Assembly: GCF_019242955.1 (NCBI RefSeq)
Contig: NZ_CP066129.1
Location: 2,232,001 to 2,296,000, forward strand
Direction: 5' to 3'
Origin: Morganella morganii
Lineage (GTDB): Bacteria > Pseudomonadota > Gammaproteobacteria > Enterobacterales > Enterobacteriaceae
DNA: 64,000 nucleotides
The translations under genes and the position numbers were made by a program. Shown here piece after piece: positions 36,864 through 46,844 of this stretch (position 1 is the stretch's first letter; every line of letters starts with the position of its first letter). Under the pieces are notes generated by a model. It was not told the origin of the DNA, did no database searches, and worked only from the letters and a program-made list of their open reading frames with translations.

Positions 36864-36980
36864 CTTTTTAAGCAAATCAGCGGGCATATCTGCATTATGT
36901 TACCGGCAAAATCAATTTAGTTACCGGAAGATATCACCGCTATAATCAAATCGTATCAATCCGCTGATTTGCTTAAAAAG
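36864..36980 (+). repeat. 20-bp perfect inverted repeat in adhE 5' UTR
   Basis: The arms at 36864-36883 and 36961-36980 are exact reverse complements of 20 bp, with a 77-bp loop. Both lie downstream of the -10 and upstream of the RBS (36993-36998). The RNA would form a long duplex suited to RNase III. E. coli adhE mRNA is known to need RNase III processing for translation. Confidence 0.85.
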
Positions 36981-37007
36981 TTTAACAATTTATCAGGAGT
37001 GATCTGT

Positions 37008-39668
37008 ATGGCCGTAACGAACGTTACCGAACTCAATGAATTAGTTGCCCGCGTGAAGAAAGCTCAGCGCGAGTTTGCCGGTTTCTCCCAGGAGCAGGTG
37101 GATGCCATCTTCCGGGCTGCGGCACTCGCTGCTGCCGATGCCCGTATCCCGCTGGCAAAACTGGCGGTCGAAGAATCCGGTATGGGGATTATTGAAGATA
37201 AAGTGATTAAAAACCATTTTGCTTCTGAATATATCTATAATGCCTACCGCGATGAAAAAACCTGCGGCATCTTATCGGAAGACCCGACTTTCGGCACCAT
37301 CACTATCGCAGAGCCTATCGGTATTATCTGCGGTATCGTCCCGACCACTAACCCGACCTCCACTGCTATCTTTAAAGCACTGATCAGCCTGAAAACCCGT
37401 AACGGGATCATTTTCTCCCCGCATCCGCGTGCTAAAAAAGCCACGAACAGAGCCGCTGAGATTGTCCTCAAAGCTGCTGTTGCCGCCGGTGCCCCGAAAG
37501 ATATTATCGGCTGGATTGACGAGCCGTCTGTTGAATTATCCAATGCCTTGATGCACCACCCGGATACTAACCTGATCCTCGCCACCGGCGGGCCGGGTAT
37601 GGTGAAAGCCGCCTACAGTTCCGGTAAACCGGCTATCGGTGTCGGTGCGGGTAATACCCCTGTGGTGATCGATGAAACGGCTGATATCAAACGTGCGGTA
37701 GCCTCTATTCTGATGTCCAAAACATTCGATAACGGCGTGATTTGTGCCTCTGAGCAATCCGTTATTGTTGTCGATGATGTTTATGAGCAGGTCAAAGAAC
37801 GTTTTGAAACCCACGGCGGCTATATTCTGAAAGGCAAAGAACTGAAAGCCGTTCAGGACATCATTCTGCTCAACGGCGGGCTGAATGCGAAAATTGTCGG
37901 TCAGTCTGCGGTAAAAATTGCTGAAATGGCCGGTATTGAAGTCCCTTCCTGGACCAAAATTCTGATCGGTGCTGTCTCCGTGGCGGATGAATCAGAGCCG
38001 TTTGCTCACGAAAAACTCTCTCCGCTGCTGGCAATGTACCGCGGCAAAGATTTTGAAGATGCGGTGGTCAAGGCGGAAAAACTGGTGGAAATGGGCGGGA
38101 TCGGCCACACCTCCTGCTTATATACCGATCAGGACAACCAGCCGGAACGCGTTAAATTCTTCGGCGAGAAGATGAAAACCGCACGTATTCTTATCAATAC
38201 CCCTGCGTCACAAGGCGGGATCGGCGATCTGTATAACTTCAAACTGTCTCCGTCACTGACGCTGGGCTGCGGTTCCTGGGGTGGTAACTCCATTTCCGAA
38301 AACGTCGGGCCGAAACACCTGATCAACACCAAAACCGTGGCAAAACGAGCTGAAAATATGTTGTGGCATAAACTTCCGAAATCTATCTATTTCCGCCGCG
38401 GTTCTCTGCCGGTTGCCCTGGAAGAGATCGCCGGTGACGGTGCGAAACGTGCATTTATCGTAACTGACGGCTATCTGTTCAATAACGGCTATGTGGATGA
38501 AGTCACCCGTGTGCTGAAATCCTACGGCATGGAAGTGGAAATATTCTTTGAAGTGGAAGCCGACCCGACACTTTCCGTCGTCCGCAAAGGTGCGGAGCAG
38601 ATGAACAGCTTCAAACCGGACGTGATTATTGCCCTCGGCGGCGGTTCCCCGATGGATGCGGCCAAAATCATGTGGGTGATGTATGAGCATCCGGAAACTC
38701 ACTTTGAGGAACTGGCACTGCGCTTTATGGATATCCGTAAACGTATCTATAAATTCCCGAAAATGGGTGTGAAAGCGAAAATGGTCGCGATCACCACCAC
38801 CTCCGGTACCGGTTCGGAAGTCACTCCGTTTGCCGTCGTGACTGACGATACCACCGGCCAGAAATACCCGCTGGCAGACTATGCCCTGACGCCGGATATG
38901 GCTATTGTTGATGCCAACCTGGTGATGAACATGCCGAAATCCCTTACCGCGTTCGGCGGGCTGGATGCGGTCACCCATGCGCTGGAAGCGTATGTATCGG
39001 TACTGGCAAACGAGTTCTCTGACGGCCAGGCATTGCAGGCGCTGAAACTACTGAAAGAGTTTTTACCGGCCAGCTATCACGAAGGTGCGAAGAACCCGGT
39101 TGCCCGTGAGCGTGTGCATAATGCCGCAACTATCGCCGGTATCGCGTTTGCCAACGCCTTCCTCGGTGTCTGTCACTCCATGGCCCATAAACTGGGTTCA
39201 GAGTTCCATATTCCGCACGGCCTGGCTAACGCCCTGCTTATCTGTAACGTCATTCGTTATAACGCCACAGATAATCCGACCAAACAGACTGCATTCAGTC
39301 AGTATGACCGTCCGCAGGCACGCCGCCGCTACGCGGAAATTGCAGATCACCTGCAACTGAGTGCTGCCGGTGACCGTACTGCGCAGAAGATTGAAAAACT
39401 GCTGGTCTGGCTGGATGAAATCAAAGCGTCTCTGGGCATTCCGAAATCTATCCGTGAAGCCGGGGTACCGGAAGCCGAGTTCCTGGCGAAGCTGGATAAA
39501 CTGTCAGAAGATGCCTTTGATGACCAGTGTACCGGTGCGAACCCGCGTTATCCGCTGATTGCTGAATTAAAACAAATTATGCTGGATACATATTACGGCC
39601 GTACCTATGACGAATCCGTTCCTGTTGCGGCGCCTAAACCGGTTGCCAAACGAAATGCTAAGAAATAG
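37008..39668 (+). CDS. adhE: Bifunctional acetaldehyde-CoA/alcohol dehydrogenase AdhE
   Basis: The 886-residue enzyme converts acetyl-CoA to acetaldehyde and then ethanol, regenerating NAD+ in fermentation; it forms spirosomes. The N-terminal aldehyde dehydrogenase half (about 1-440) has IIFSPHPRAKKATN, GVGAGNTPVVID and catalytic Cys in FDNGVICASEQS. The linker is near 445. The C-terminal iron-dependent alcohol dehydrogenase half has GGGSPMDAAK, TTSGTGSEVTPFAV and the iron ligands in GVCHSMAHKLGSEFHIPHG. I used ATG 37008 (AGGAG 8 bp upstream, MAVTNVTELNEL as in E. coli). The upstream start at 36969 lies in the leader inverted repeat. Confidence 0.97.
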   Translation: MAVTNVTELNELVARVKKAQREFAGFSQEQVDAIFRAAALAAADARIPLAKLAVEESGMGIIEDKVIKNHFASEYIYNAYRDEKTCGILSEDPTFGTITIAEPIGIICGIVPTTNPTSTAIFKALISLKTRNGIIFSPHPRAKKATNRAAEIVLKAAVAAGAPKDIIGWIDEPSVELSNALMHHPDTNLILATGGPGMVKAAYSSGKPAIGVGAGNTPVVIDETADIKRAVASILMSKTFDNGVICASEQSVIVVDDVYEQVKERFETHGGYILKGKELKAVQDIILLNGGLNAKIVGQSAVKIAEMAGIEVPSWTKILIGAVSVADESEPFAHEKLSPLLAMYRGKDFEDAVVKAEKLVEMGGIGHTSCLYTDQDNQPERVKFFGEKMKTARILINTPASQGGIGDLYNFKLSPSLTLGCGSWGGNSISENVGPKHLINTKTVAKRAENMLWHKLPKSIYFRRGSLPVALEEIAGDGAKRAFIVTDGYLFNNGYVDEVTRVLKSYGMEVEIFFEVEADPTLSVVRKGAEQMNSFKPDVIIALGGGSPMDAAKIMWVMYEHPETHFEELALRFMDIRKRIYKFPKMGVKAKMVAITTTSGTGSEVTPFAVVTDDTTGQKYPLADYALTPDMAIVDANLVMNMPKSLTAFGGLDAVTHALEAYVSVLANEFSDGQALQALKLLKEFLPASYHEGAKNPVARERVHNAATIAGIAFANAFLGVCHSMAHKLGSEFHIPHGLANALLICNVIRYNATDNPTKQTAFSQYDRPQARRRYAEIADHLQLSAAGDRTAQKIEKLLVWLDEIKASLGIPKSIREAGVPEAEFLAKLDKLSEDAFDDQCTGANPRYPLIAELKQIMLDTYYGRTYDESVPVAAPKPVAKRNAKK

Positions 39669-39694
39669 TCATCAATCCGGTAAATAATAACCGC

Positions 39695-39720
39695 AAAGCC
39701 CTCTCCGGAGGGCTTTTTTA
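39695..39720 (+). terminator. Terminator after adhE
   Basis: Stem AAAGCCCTC / GAGGGCTTT with a short TCCG loop is followed by TTTTT, 27 bp after the adhE stop. Confidence 0.85.
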
Positions 39721-39965
39721 TATTTATCCCATAATAATAATTAAATAATTGTCTCTGTATTAACTGCTCTTCACTTTTGATCATGTTTCCCGCTGTCGCC
39801 GGTCTTTAATATTTCACTTAATACCGGTCACGAAACTGATGCAGCCACCGCCGCTATTTACCGCGATTTTATCCCTGCTGACTCAAATACCGCCTAATCA
39901 CTTTCCTGCACAAACTGCTCCTGCTGTTTTTTGATATCCCCGGTAATCCGCAGCGGATATAAAAA
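39721..39965. other. Intergenic region between adhE and tdk
   Basis: There is no supported gene. A short open stretch on the minus strand (39894-39960, ending ITGDIKKQQEQFVQESD) looks protein-like in composition but has no start or context. It could be a decayed gene remnant. Confidence 0.4.
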
Positions 39966-39994
39966 AACCGGACAATGACGTCCGGCACTTTTTT
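39966..39994. terminator. Terminator of tdk
   Basis: A hairpin with arms CCGGAC / GTCCGG is flanked by A7 and T6 runs, effective on the minus strand for tdk, about 25 bp after its stop. Confidence 0.8.
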
Positions 39995-40018
39995 GTATAA
40001 CAGAGAGACTTCCCTGTT

Positions 40019-40621
40019 TTATGACCGATATTCTGCTGCTTTTACTTCACGTATCGCTTCATTGTAATGCTTGCGGCAGACCGATACATATTTTTCATTA
40101 CCACCGATGTCAATTTGTGCGCCGTCCGCCATGACTCTGCCCTGTCCGTCATAACGTAAAACCCGGCTGGCTTTCCGCCCGCAATAACAAATTGTTTTTA
40201 ATTCAACTAATTTATCCGCCCACGCCAATAAATAATGGCTTCCGCTGAATAATTCACCTTTAAAGTCTGTGCGTAATCCGTAGCACAGAACAGGAATATC
40301 AATGTCATCGACGATATAACACAGCTGTTCCACCTGTGCTTTGGTCAGAAACTGGCATTCATCGATTAAGACGCAGTGTACGGGCGCCTGCTGATGTTCA
40401 CGGATAATAACCGTGCTGACATCAGTCTCAGTACCAAATACCCGTGCGTCCGCGCTCAGGCCGATACGTGAGGTGACTCTGCTCTGTTCGTAGCGGTCGT
40501 CTATCTCTGCGGTAAATATCAGCGTGCGCATACCGCGTTCGTTATAGTTATAGGATGACTGCAGTAATGCAGTCGATTTTCCCGCGTTCATTGCGGAGTA
40601 ATAAAAATAAAGCTGAGCCAC
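40019..40621 (-). CDS. tdk: Thymidine kinase
   Basis: This 200-residue type II thymidine kinase phosphorylates thymidine in nucleoside salvage. It shows [20 protein letters not shown] with the P-loop (about 9-17), DECQFL (catalytic Glu), YGLRTDF, and the zinc-binding cysteines in [10 protein letters not shown] and VCRKHY. I chose the GTG at 40621: it aligns with the E. coli start MAQLYFYY and has AGGGGAGAG upstream. It sits between adhE and hns, as in E. coli. Confidence 0.95.
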   Translation of the reverse strand: MAQLYFYYSAMNAGKSTALLQSSYNYNERGMRTLIFTAEIDDRYEQSRVTSRIGLSADARVFGTETDVSTVIIREHQQAPVHCVLIDECQFLTKAQVEQLCYIVDDIDIPVLCYGLRTDFKGELFSGSHYLLAWADKLVELKTICYCGRKASRVLRYDGQGRVMADGAQIDIGGNEKYVSVCRKHYNEAIREVKAAEYRS

Positions 40622-41120
40622 CGGCTCTCTCCCCTTACACAATCAAGATCTGCGACAATACTAACACATTAGTGTTAAAAACAGCGCAATCTGTATTTAA
40701 CACATGCCCGGATCGCATGCTCAATATCCTGAATTCATTGCAACTGTAAATTCACGCAAGGCATGGTTACATGACGGATATTCACTGTTGTTATCAGCAA
40801 CCCTTCGCTTTATCCTGTTTTTCATTATACCGGGGCCGAAGAATAACGTTTCTTTACATAAGACAAGGTTAAATATAATTTGTATTCCCTACCTCATTTA
40901 TGAACAATTTTTATGAAGATGCTGAACATCAACGCATTTTCACCCCGTCCCCTTATCAAATTTAAACGAAAACCCAAAAACACCCTTATTATTCCTCAGA
41001 AATAATTGCTTTTAAAAAAAATGTGTTTTAACCTTACTCCGAAATTTGCTATTGCAGATTTTTAAATAGCAATCTATTATTAACTATACATCAGCCAACA
41101 TTTAATTTGAGACCAGGATT
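40622..41120. other. tdk-hns intergenic region
   Basis: The 500-bp region has no supported gene. The right half (40900-41110) is AT-rich with A/T tracts and probably intrinsically curved, as is known for the autoregulated hns promoter. I could not fix promoter hexamers with confidence. Confidence 0.5.
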
Positions 41121-41531
41121 ATGAGTGAATCTTTGAAGCCATTTAATAATATCCGTACTCTTCGCGCTCAGGCGAGAGAATCCAGCTTAGAAGTTTTAGA
41201 AGAAATTCTGGAAAAACTGACTTCTGTTGTAGAAGAACGTCGTCTGGAAGAATCTCAGGCTCAGGCTAAAGAAGAAGAGCGCACCCGTAAATTAGAAGAG
41301 TTCCGTCAGCTGCTTGAAAAGCAGAATATCAATCCGGAAGAATTAATTCAGTCTATGGGTACAGGCAAAGCAACACGCAAATCCAAGCGTGCTCAGCGCC
41401 CGGCCAAATATGAATATATCGATGAAAACGGTGAAAGCAAAACCTGGACCGGCCAGGGTCGCACACCAGCTGTGATCAAACAGGCTATCGATAACGAAGG
41501 CAAATCTCTGAACGATTTCTTAATCAAGTAA
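41121..41531 (+). CDS. hns: Nucleoid-associated repressor H-NS
   Basis: The 136-residue H-NS silences AT-rich, often acquired, DNA. The N-terminal coiled-coil oligomerisation domain (about 1-65, [28 protein letters not shown]) is followed by a linker with basic residues ([17 protein letters not shown]) and the C-terminal DNA-binding domain with AT-hook-like TWTGQGRTP (about 108-116). It is highly similar to E. coli H-NS. It likely controls the AT-rich fimbrial operon, lysR and orphan gene in this same window (inference). Confidence 0.97.
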   Translation: MSESLKPFNNIRTLRAQARESSLEVLEEILEKLTSVVEERRLEESQAQAKEEERTRKLEEFRQLLEKQNINPEELIQSMGTGKATRKSKRAQRPAKYEYIDENGESKTWTGQGRTPAVIKQAIDNEGKSLNDFLIK

Positions 41532-41546
41532 GCGATTACACCTGAC

Positions 41547-41576
41547 AAAAAGCCCTTCCCTGAAGGGCTTTTTTTA
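41547..41576 (+). terminator. Terminator after hns
   Basis: Stem AAGCCCTTC / GAAGGGCTT with loop CCT is followed by T6, 16 bp after the hns stop. Confidence 0.9.
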
Positions 41577-41598
41577 TATCCGCCGGTCAGCCTGACAG

Positions 41599-41626
41599 AA
41601 AAAAGGAGGCTTTCGCCTCCTTTTTT
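41599..41626. terminator. Terminator of the galU-ugd-epimerase operon
   Basis: Arms AAAAAAGGAGGC and GCCTCCTTTTTT form a stem with loop TTTC. It works in either direction and lies 24 bp after the stop of the minus-strand epimerase gene. Confidence 0.85.
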
Positions 41627-41649
41627 ATACTTATAACCGCTGCTGTTAT

Positions 41650-42663
41650 TTACTTTTTACCGTGATAAAACGACATATACCAGTCAACAAACTGCTGTAC
41701 ACCGTAATTAACCGGTGTATCCGGTGAGAAACCAATCGTTTTATACAATTCGGAGGAGTCTGCACAGGTGGATAACACGTCACCATCCTGCATATCCATA
41801 TAGTGTTTATTGGCTTTAATATCCAGTGCGGTTTCAATCGCCTGAATAAAATCACCCAACCGGGTCGGCTGACCGTTACCGACATTATAAATTTTGTACG
41901 GTGCAGAACTGGCTGATTTCAGTCCCTCTTCCACCGTCCAGTCGCTGTCAGCTGCCGGAATCACATTCACCAGACGCACCACCGCTTCAGCAATATCACC
42001 GACATAGGTGAAATCGCGCACCATATTGCCGTGGTTATATACATCGATCGGTTTTCCGTCCAGCATGGCTTTAACAAACTTAAATAACGCCATATCCGGG
42101 CGCCCCCACGGGCCGTAAACCGTAAAGAAGCGCAAACCGGTTGTCGGTAACTGATAAAGATGCGAATAACTGTGAGACATCAGTTCATTGGCTTTTTTCG
42201 TCGCCGCATACAACGAAACCGGATGATCCACATCATCCTCAACAGAGAACGGCTGCTTACGGTTCAGCCCGTATACGGAACTTGAGGAGGAATAAATCAG
42301 ATGCCCGACGTTATTATGACGGCATCCTTCCAGGATATTCATATGCCCCAGAATATTCGCATCAATATACGCCATCGGATTCTGAATCGAGTAACGTACA
42401 CCCGGCTGTGCCGCAAGGTGGATCACCCGTTCAAATTTTTGCGCGGCAAACAGTTCACTGACTGCCGTTTTCTCCGACAAATCCATTTTAAAAAAATGAA
42501 ATTGCGGATGCGGTAATAACAGATCAAGACGGGCCTGCTTGAGATTAACATCATAATAGTCATTCAGGTTATCGGCACCGACAACCTCGTGCCCCTGCTC
42601 AAGCAGGCGCTGCGAGACATGATAACCAATAAAACCGGCCGCACCGGTTACAAGTATTTTCAT
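41650..42663 (-). CDS. UDP-glucuronate 4-epimerase-type NAD-dependent epimerase
   Basis: The 337-residue SDR enzyme shows NAD-binding TGAAGFIGYH (about 7-16), SSSSSVYG with the catalytic Ser, YAATKKANE with the YxxxK pair, and FFTVYGPWGRPDMALFKF, a stretch typical of UDP-glucuronate epimerases (CapI/LspL/Uge type). It probably converts UDP-GlcA to UDP-GalA. I used ATG 42663, which starts directly at MKILVTG. It lies immediately after ugd, whose product UDP-GlcA is the expected substrate. Confidence 0.88.
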   Translation of the reverse strand: MKILVTGAAGFIGYHVSQRLLEQGHEVVGADNLNDYYDVNLKQARLDLLLPHPQFHFFKMDLSEKTAVSELFAAQKFERVIHLAAQPGVRYSIQNPMAYIDANILGHMNILEGCRHNNVGHLIYSSSSSVYGLNRKQPFSVEDDVDHPVSLYAATKKANELMSHSYSHLYQLPTTGLRFFTVYGPWGRPDMALFKFVKAMLDGKPIDVYNHGNMVRDFTYVGDIAEAVVRLVNVIPAADSDWTVEEGLKSASSAPYKIYNVGNGQPTRLGDFIQAIETALDIKANKHYMDMQDGDVLSTCADSSELYKTIGFSPDTPVNYGVQQFVDWYMSFYHGKK

Positions 42664-42671
42664 ATTCAGAC

Positions 42672-44015
42672 TCAAATTACCGGATTAATGGAAGCACCAC
42701 GACCTATACCATAATAGATAAAGCCGCGATTTTCTAAACGTTCCGGGTCATAAAGGTTGCGTCCGTCAAAAATAACCGGCGTCTTCAGGCCTGCTTTGAT
42801 AACGTCAAAGTCCGGCGCGCGGAAACTCTGCCATTCCGTGCAGATAACCAGTGCATCCGCATTGTGCAGTGCCGCTTCTTTCGTCCCCATCAGTGCCAGG
42901 TCATCACGCTGCCCGAAAATACGCTGTGCTTCCTGCATGGCTTCCGGGTCATATGCCTGAATTTTGGCACCGGCTGCCCATAATTCCTGTAACAGGATAC
43001 GGCTGGATGCCTCACGCATATCATCCGTATTCGGTTTAAAGGAAAGCCCCCATACCGCAAAGGTTTTACCCTTCAGGTTTTCACCGAAATGACGTTTGAT
43101 AAAGGACGGCAGTTTGTATTTCTGCTGTTCGTTCACTTCTTCCACCGCACGCAGAATGCGCGGCGTAAAGCCGATATGCTCTGCTGTACGGATCAGAGCC
43201 TGTACATCTTTCGGGAAGCAGGAGCCGCCGTAGCCGCAGCCCGGGTAAATAAAGTGATAACCGATGCGGGAATCAGAACCGATACCCTGGCGCACATTTT
43301 CAATATCCGCACCCAGCATTTCCGCCAGGTTGGAGATTTCATTCATAAAGCTGATTTTCGTGGCCAGCATGCAGTTTGCCGCGTATTTGGTCAGCTCCGC
43401 ACTGCGGATATCCATGACGATCATCCGGTCATGGTTGCGGTTAAACGGCTCATACAGTTCACGGATAATATCGACAACACGCTCATTATCACAACCGATA
43501 ACAATACGCTCAGGACGCATACAGTCAGCGACTGCCGCCCCTTCCTTCAGGAATTCCGGATTGGACACCACGTCATAGGCAATATCCGCACCACGTTCAG
43601 CCAGCGCGGCTTTGATGGTGGCATTGACTTTGTCTGCGGTACCGACAGGTACAGTGGATTTGTCGATAACCACTTTGTAGTCCTGCATATGCTGTGCGAT
43701 GGTGCGGGCAACGGCGGTCACATATTGCAGATCGGCTGAGCCGTCTTCGTCAGGCGGTGTGCCGACCGCAATAAATTGCAGTGTACCGTGAGCCACACCC
43801 TTTTCCGCGTCGGTGGTAAAGCTTAAACGGCCTTCTTCATAGTTTTTCTTCACCAGCGGCGCCAGGCCCGGTTCAAAAATCGGGATAACACCATTTTTCA
43901 GGTTTTCCACTTTTTTTGCATCAACATCGACACACATTACATCATGGCCGACTTCCGCCAGTACTGTCGCCTGCACCAGGCCGACATACCCGATTCCAAA
44001 TACGGTTACTTTCAT
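42672..44015 (-). CDS. ugd: UDP-glucose 6-dehydrogenase
   Basis: This 447-residue enzyme oxidises UDP-glucose to UDP-glucuronate with two NAD+. It has the N-terminal Rossmann motif [28 protein letters not shown], the catalytic Cys in [14 protein letters not shown] (about residue 265), and a second Rossmann domain with [17 protein letters not shown]-GlcA feeds Ara4N lipid A modification, capsule and core GalA. It is the middle gene of galU-ugd-epimerase, 22 bp after galU. Confidence 0.95.
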   Translation of the reverse strand: MKVTVFGIGYVGLVQATVLAEVGHDVMCVDVDAKKVENLKNGVIPIFEPGLAPLVKKNYEEGRLSFTTDAEKGVAHGTLQFIAVGTPPDEDGSADLQYVTAVARTIAQHMQDYKVVIDKSTVPVGTADKVNATIKAALAERGADIAYDVVSNPEFLKEGAAVADCMRPERIVIGCDNERVVDIIRELYEPFNRNHDRMIVMDIRSAELTKYAANCMLATKISFMNEISNLAEMLGADIENVRQGIGSDSRIGYHFIYPGCGYGGSCFPKDVQALIRTAEHIGFTPRILRAVEEVNEQQKYKLPSFIKRHFGENLKGKTFAVWGLSFKPNTDDMREASSRILLQELWAAGAKIQAYDPEAMQEAQRIFGQRDDLALMGTKEAALHNADALVICTEWQSFRAPDFDVIKAGLKTPVIFDGRNLYDPERLENRGFIYYGIGRGASINPVI

Positions 44016-44037
44016 AGTTCACCTATTGCAACAATTA

Positions 44038-44943
44038 TTAATTCTGTAATGTTTTCAGCCAGTCTGAGAATTCACGGCCCAGGTGCTTATGACGCATGCT
44101 GTATTCGACAAAGGCTTTCATATAACCCATTTTGTCACCACAGTCATGGCTGCGGCCTACCAGGCGGTATGCTTCCACCGGATTTTTTTCAATCAGCATC
44201 GCGATCGCATCCGTCAGCTGGATCTCATCACCGGCACCCGGTGCGGTTTTCCCCAGCAGCGGCCAGATATCCTGAGACAGCACATAACGGCCGACGATAG
44301 ACATATTTGACGGTGCTTTGGCCGGTTCCGGTTTTTCCACCACCGCAAACATCGGCTTGCTTTCGCCGGCAGCCAGGCTTTCACCGTGGCAATCCACCAC
44401 GCCATAGTTTGACACCATTTCCTGCGGAACAGGATCGACCATGACCTGGCTTGCACCGTGCTCTTCATAACGTGCAATCATTTCTCTGAGGTTGAATTTT
44501 GTCAGGTCAGTACTGTGTTCATCAATGATGACATCCGGTAATACCACCGCAAACGGCTCATCACCAATCATCGGCTTCGCGCATAACACCGCATGGCCGA
44601 GCCCTTTGGCGATGCCCTGGCGGGTCTGCATGATAGTGACATGACGCGGACAGATTGACTGAACTTCTTCCAGCAACTGACGTTTAACGCGTTTTTCCAG
44701 GATGGCTTCCAGTTCAAAACTGGTATCGAAATGGTTTTCAATGGAGTTTTTTGATGAGTGGGTCACTAAAATAATTTCGGTGATCCCCGCCGCGATACAC
44801 TCATTAACCACATACTGGATAAGCGGTTTATCCACCAGCGGCAGCATTTCTTTCGGAATCGCTTTTGTGGCCGGAAGCATACGTGTTCCTAATCCTGCAA
44901 CCGGGATCACAGCCTTGTGTACCTTATTTTTCTGCACTGACAT
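44038..44943 (-). CDS. galU: UTP-glucose-1-phosphate uridylyltransferase
   Basis: The 301-residue enzyme makes UDP-glucose from UTP and glucose-1-phosphate. It shows [26 protein letters not shown] at the N-terminus with nucleotide-binding and catalytic residues, [31 protein letters not shown] and the C-terminal [14 protein letters not shown]. It heads a minus-strand operon whose next genes use its product. In E. coli galU sits beside hns and rssB, as here, but ugd is elsewhere. Confidence 0.96.
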   Translation of the reverse strand: MSVQKNKVHKAVIPVAGLGTRMLPATKAIPKEMLPLVDKPLIQYVVNECIAAGITEIILVTHSSKNSIENHFDTSFELEAILEKRVKRQLLEEVQSICPRHVTIMQTRQGIAKGLGHAVLCAKPMIGDEPFAVVLPDVIIDEHSTDLTKFNLREMIARYEEHGASQVMVDPVPQEMVSNYGVVDCHGESLAAGESKPMFAVVEKPEPAKAPSNMSIVGRYVLSQDIWPLLGKTAPGAGDEIQLTDAIAMLIEKNPVEAYRLVGRSHDCGDKMGYMKAFVEYSMRHKHLGREFSDWLKTLQN

Positions 44944-45105
44944 ACATCATCCTCATGCGCATAAACAGAATAAATACGCGATTTATAAAAAATAATGAGA
45001 CTGAGTATACCAGCTAATTTTCAGGGATAAATACTCTGTTCCGTGTAAATGCGGTTTAGTGTTAAGAGATGTTTAATATCTGAACGGGTTGGTAAAGCCC
45101 GGCAA

Positions 45106-46134
45106 TTATCCCTGATGTGGTCCGGGCGTCAGGCTTAATTTAATCTGGCTGCTGCTGTTCCAGATCCGGCATTGCAGATGACGGCTGAATTCGCTTATCT
45201 GACTGGAATAAACGGAAGAGAGTGTGCCCAGCGGAATCCCTCTGTTAATACGGATAACATGGTTGTCAGAGCGTAATTCCGCACTGATACCGGCGCTGGA
45301 TAATAATACTGACTTACGCCGCGTGTGATAATACCCCAGCAGCAGCGGCAGTTGTCCCGGAATACCGGCCTCCTGCAATAAACGGTTCAGCTTATTCAGA
45401 ATAGCGGTCATACTCGGTAATTTCCGGTGGTGATTATGAATATAACGTTTAAGCAGATCGTTAAAAATCACGCGGATTAACATCGCCATCAGCGGACCGT
45501 TGCCGGTATTCTGACTGATATCAAGGCAATAAAACGCCACTTCATTATCCGAAAATTCAGCTACGTCAAATACCAGTCCGGCCCGGCAGGTATCGGATAA
45601 TTGCGCGTAACGGATCTGATAATTTGCCAGCACCTGGCTCGGTGGCGGATTCAGTTGTTTTAATAAACGTAAAACATCATCCACATTATGTTGCAGCTGA
45701 GCCCAGATCCCGGACAGATCATTGTTTTCCAGCACGCCCGGTGAGAAAAATGACGGGTACAAATGCGACAGACACAATTTTTTTACTTCTTCCAGCCTGC
45801 TCAGCGGCTTTAACAAAACATCCTTTGCCCCCAGGCGCAGCACTTCATCAATATCGGACATTTTTTGTGTCGCGGAAATAACAATCACCGGAACCGCCGG
45901 TAATTCAGACTGTAAACGTGCGATAAATTCCGCACCGGTCATCACCGGCATATTCAGATCGCAGAAAATCAGCTCCGGCTGAAAGCCCTCTTCTATATAT
46001 GCCCATGCCCGGGCACCGTCACCGGCGGAGAGTACTGTGGCACCGAGAAGGCGTAAATAAGATGACAACGCCATATTGAATACCGGGTCGTCATCGATGA
46101 CTAACAATCGTTTTCCGTCCAGTGCTTGTTTCAT
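45106..46134 (-). CDS. rssB: Regulator of RpoS RssB
   Basis: RssB is the adaptor that delivers RpoS to ClpXP. The receiver domain (1-120) has D14-D16, phospho-acceptor D59 in IFCDLNMPVMTG, and K109 in LLKPLSR. The C-terminal half (about 150-340) is a degenerate PP2C-like domain (FDVAEFSDNEVAFYCLDIS). Length 342 is close to E. coli (337). It lies between galU and ychJ, as expected. Confidence 0.94.
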   Translation of the reverse strand: MKQALDGKRLLVIDDDPVFNMALSSYLRLLGATVLSAGDGARAWAYIEEGFQPELIFCDLNMPVMTGAEFIARLQSELPAVPVIVISATQKMSDIDEVLRLGAKDVLLKPLSRLEEVKKLCLSHLYPSFFSPGVLENNDLSGIWAQLQHNVDDVLRLLKQLNPPPSQVLANYQIRYAQLSDTCRAGLVFDVAEFSDNEVAFYCLDISQNTGNGPLMAMLIRVIFNDLLKRYIHNHHRKLPSMTAILNKLNRLLQEAGIPGQLPLLLGYYHTRRKSVLLSSAGISAELRSDNHVIRINRGIPLGTLSSVYSSQISEFSRHLQCRIWNSSSQIKLSLTPGPHQG

Positions 46135-46302
46135 CGCATCCTCTTTTCACCCGGCCACACACTACAGATTACCCGGAACACCGGTGATAACGTTGCTCCC
46201 GCACTGCTCCTGTGATTAAGGATAGCGTGTGATCTGTATTTCCGGTAGCATCAGAACCCTGTTCCTTACGATTATTTACCCTGAACACATTATTTGATAA
46301 TT

Positions 46303-46779
46303 ATGTCTCATTTTACAGAAACAGATCCTTGTCCGTGCGGCAGCGGAGCTACATTCCCACAGTGTTGTCAGCCTTATCTTTCCGGTGCACTCAGTGCCCC
46401 GGATGCGCGTGCGCTGATGCGTTCACGTTACAGTGCGTTTGTCACACATAATGCCGATCATCTGATCCGGACATGGTATCCGCCGGAGCGGGCGGAAGCG
46501 TTGCGGGCAGAACTGATCGCCGGGTTCGGTGAAACGGAATGGCTGGGGCTGAATGTTATTGATTTTCAGCCCGGCACCGCACCGGACGAGGCTTTCGTTG
46601 AATTTTGTGCTTGCTTTATTGATAAAAAGTCCGAAGATAAACAATTCATTCACGAACGGTCCCGTTTTCGCCTGACTGACGGCTGCTGGATGTACCTCGA
46701 CGGTGTTAAACCTCAGACCGGCCGTAATGATCCCTGCCCCTGCGGCTCCGGAAAAAAATACAAAAAATGTTGTGCCTGA
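46303..46779 (+). CDS. ychJ: SEC-C motif protein YchJ
   Basis: This 158-residue protein has a SEC-C zinc motif at each end: [13 protein letters not shown] (about 8-20) and [15 protein letters not shown] at the C-terminus, with a cystatin-like middle ([23 protein letters not shown]). The UPF0225/YchJ function is unknown; SEC-C domains bind zinc and can contact ribosome-associated partners. I used ATG 46303, as it starts close to the first motif. It has no strong RBS. Confidence 0.9.
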   Translation: MSHFTETDPCPCGSGATFPQCCQPYLSGALSAPDARALMRSRYSAFVTHNADHLIRTWYPPERAEALRAELIAGFGETEWLGLNVIDFQPGTAPDEAFVEFCACFIDKKSEDKQFIHERSRFRLTDGCWMYLDGVKPQTGRNDPCPCGSGKKYKKCCA

Positions 46780-46844
46780 TACCGGACAGGCACCTCCTGT
46801 AAACAAACATCACCGACATCAGTTATTAAGGATCCACACCTTCC

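Noticed and set aside
39894-39960. Short minus-strand open stretch ending ITGDIKKQQEQFVQESD
   Set aside because: Protein-like composition but only about 22 codons, no start, and no neighbour that would explain it.
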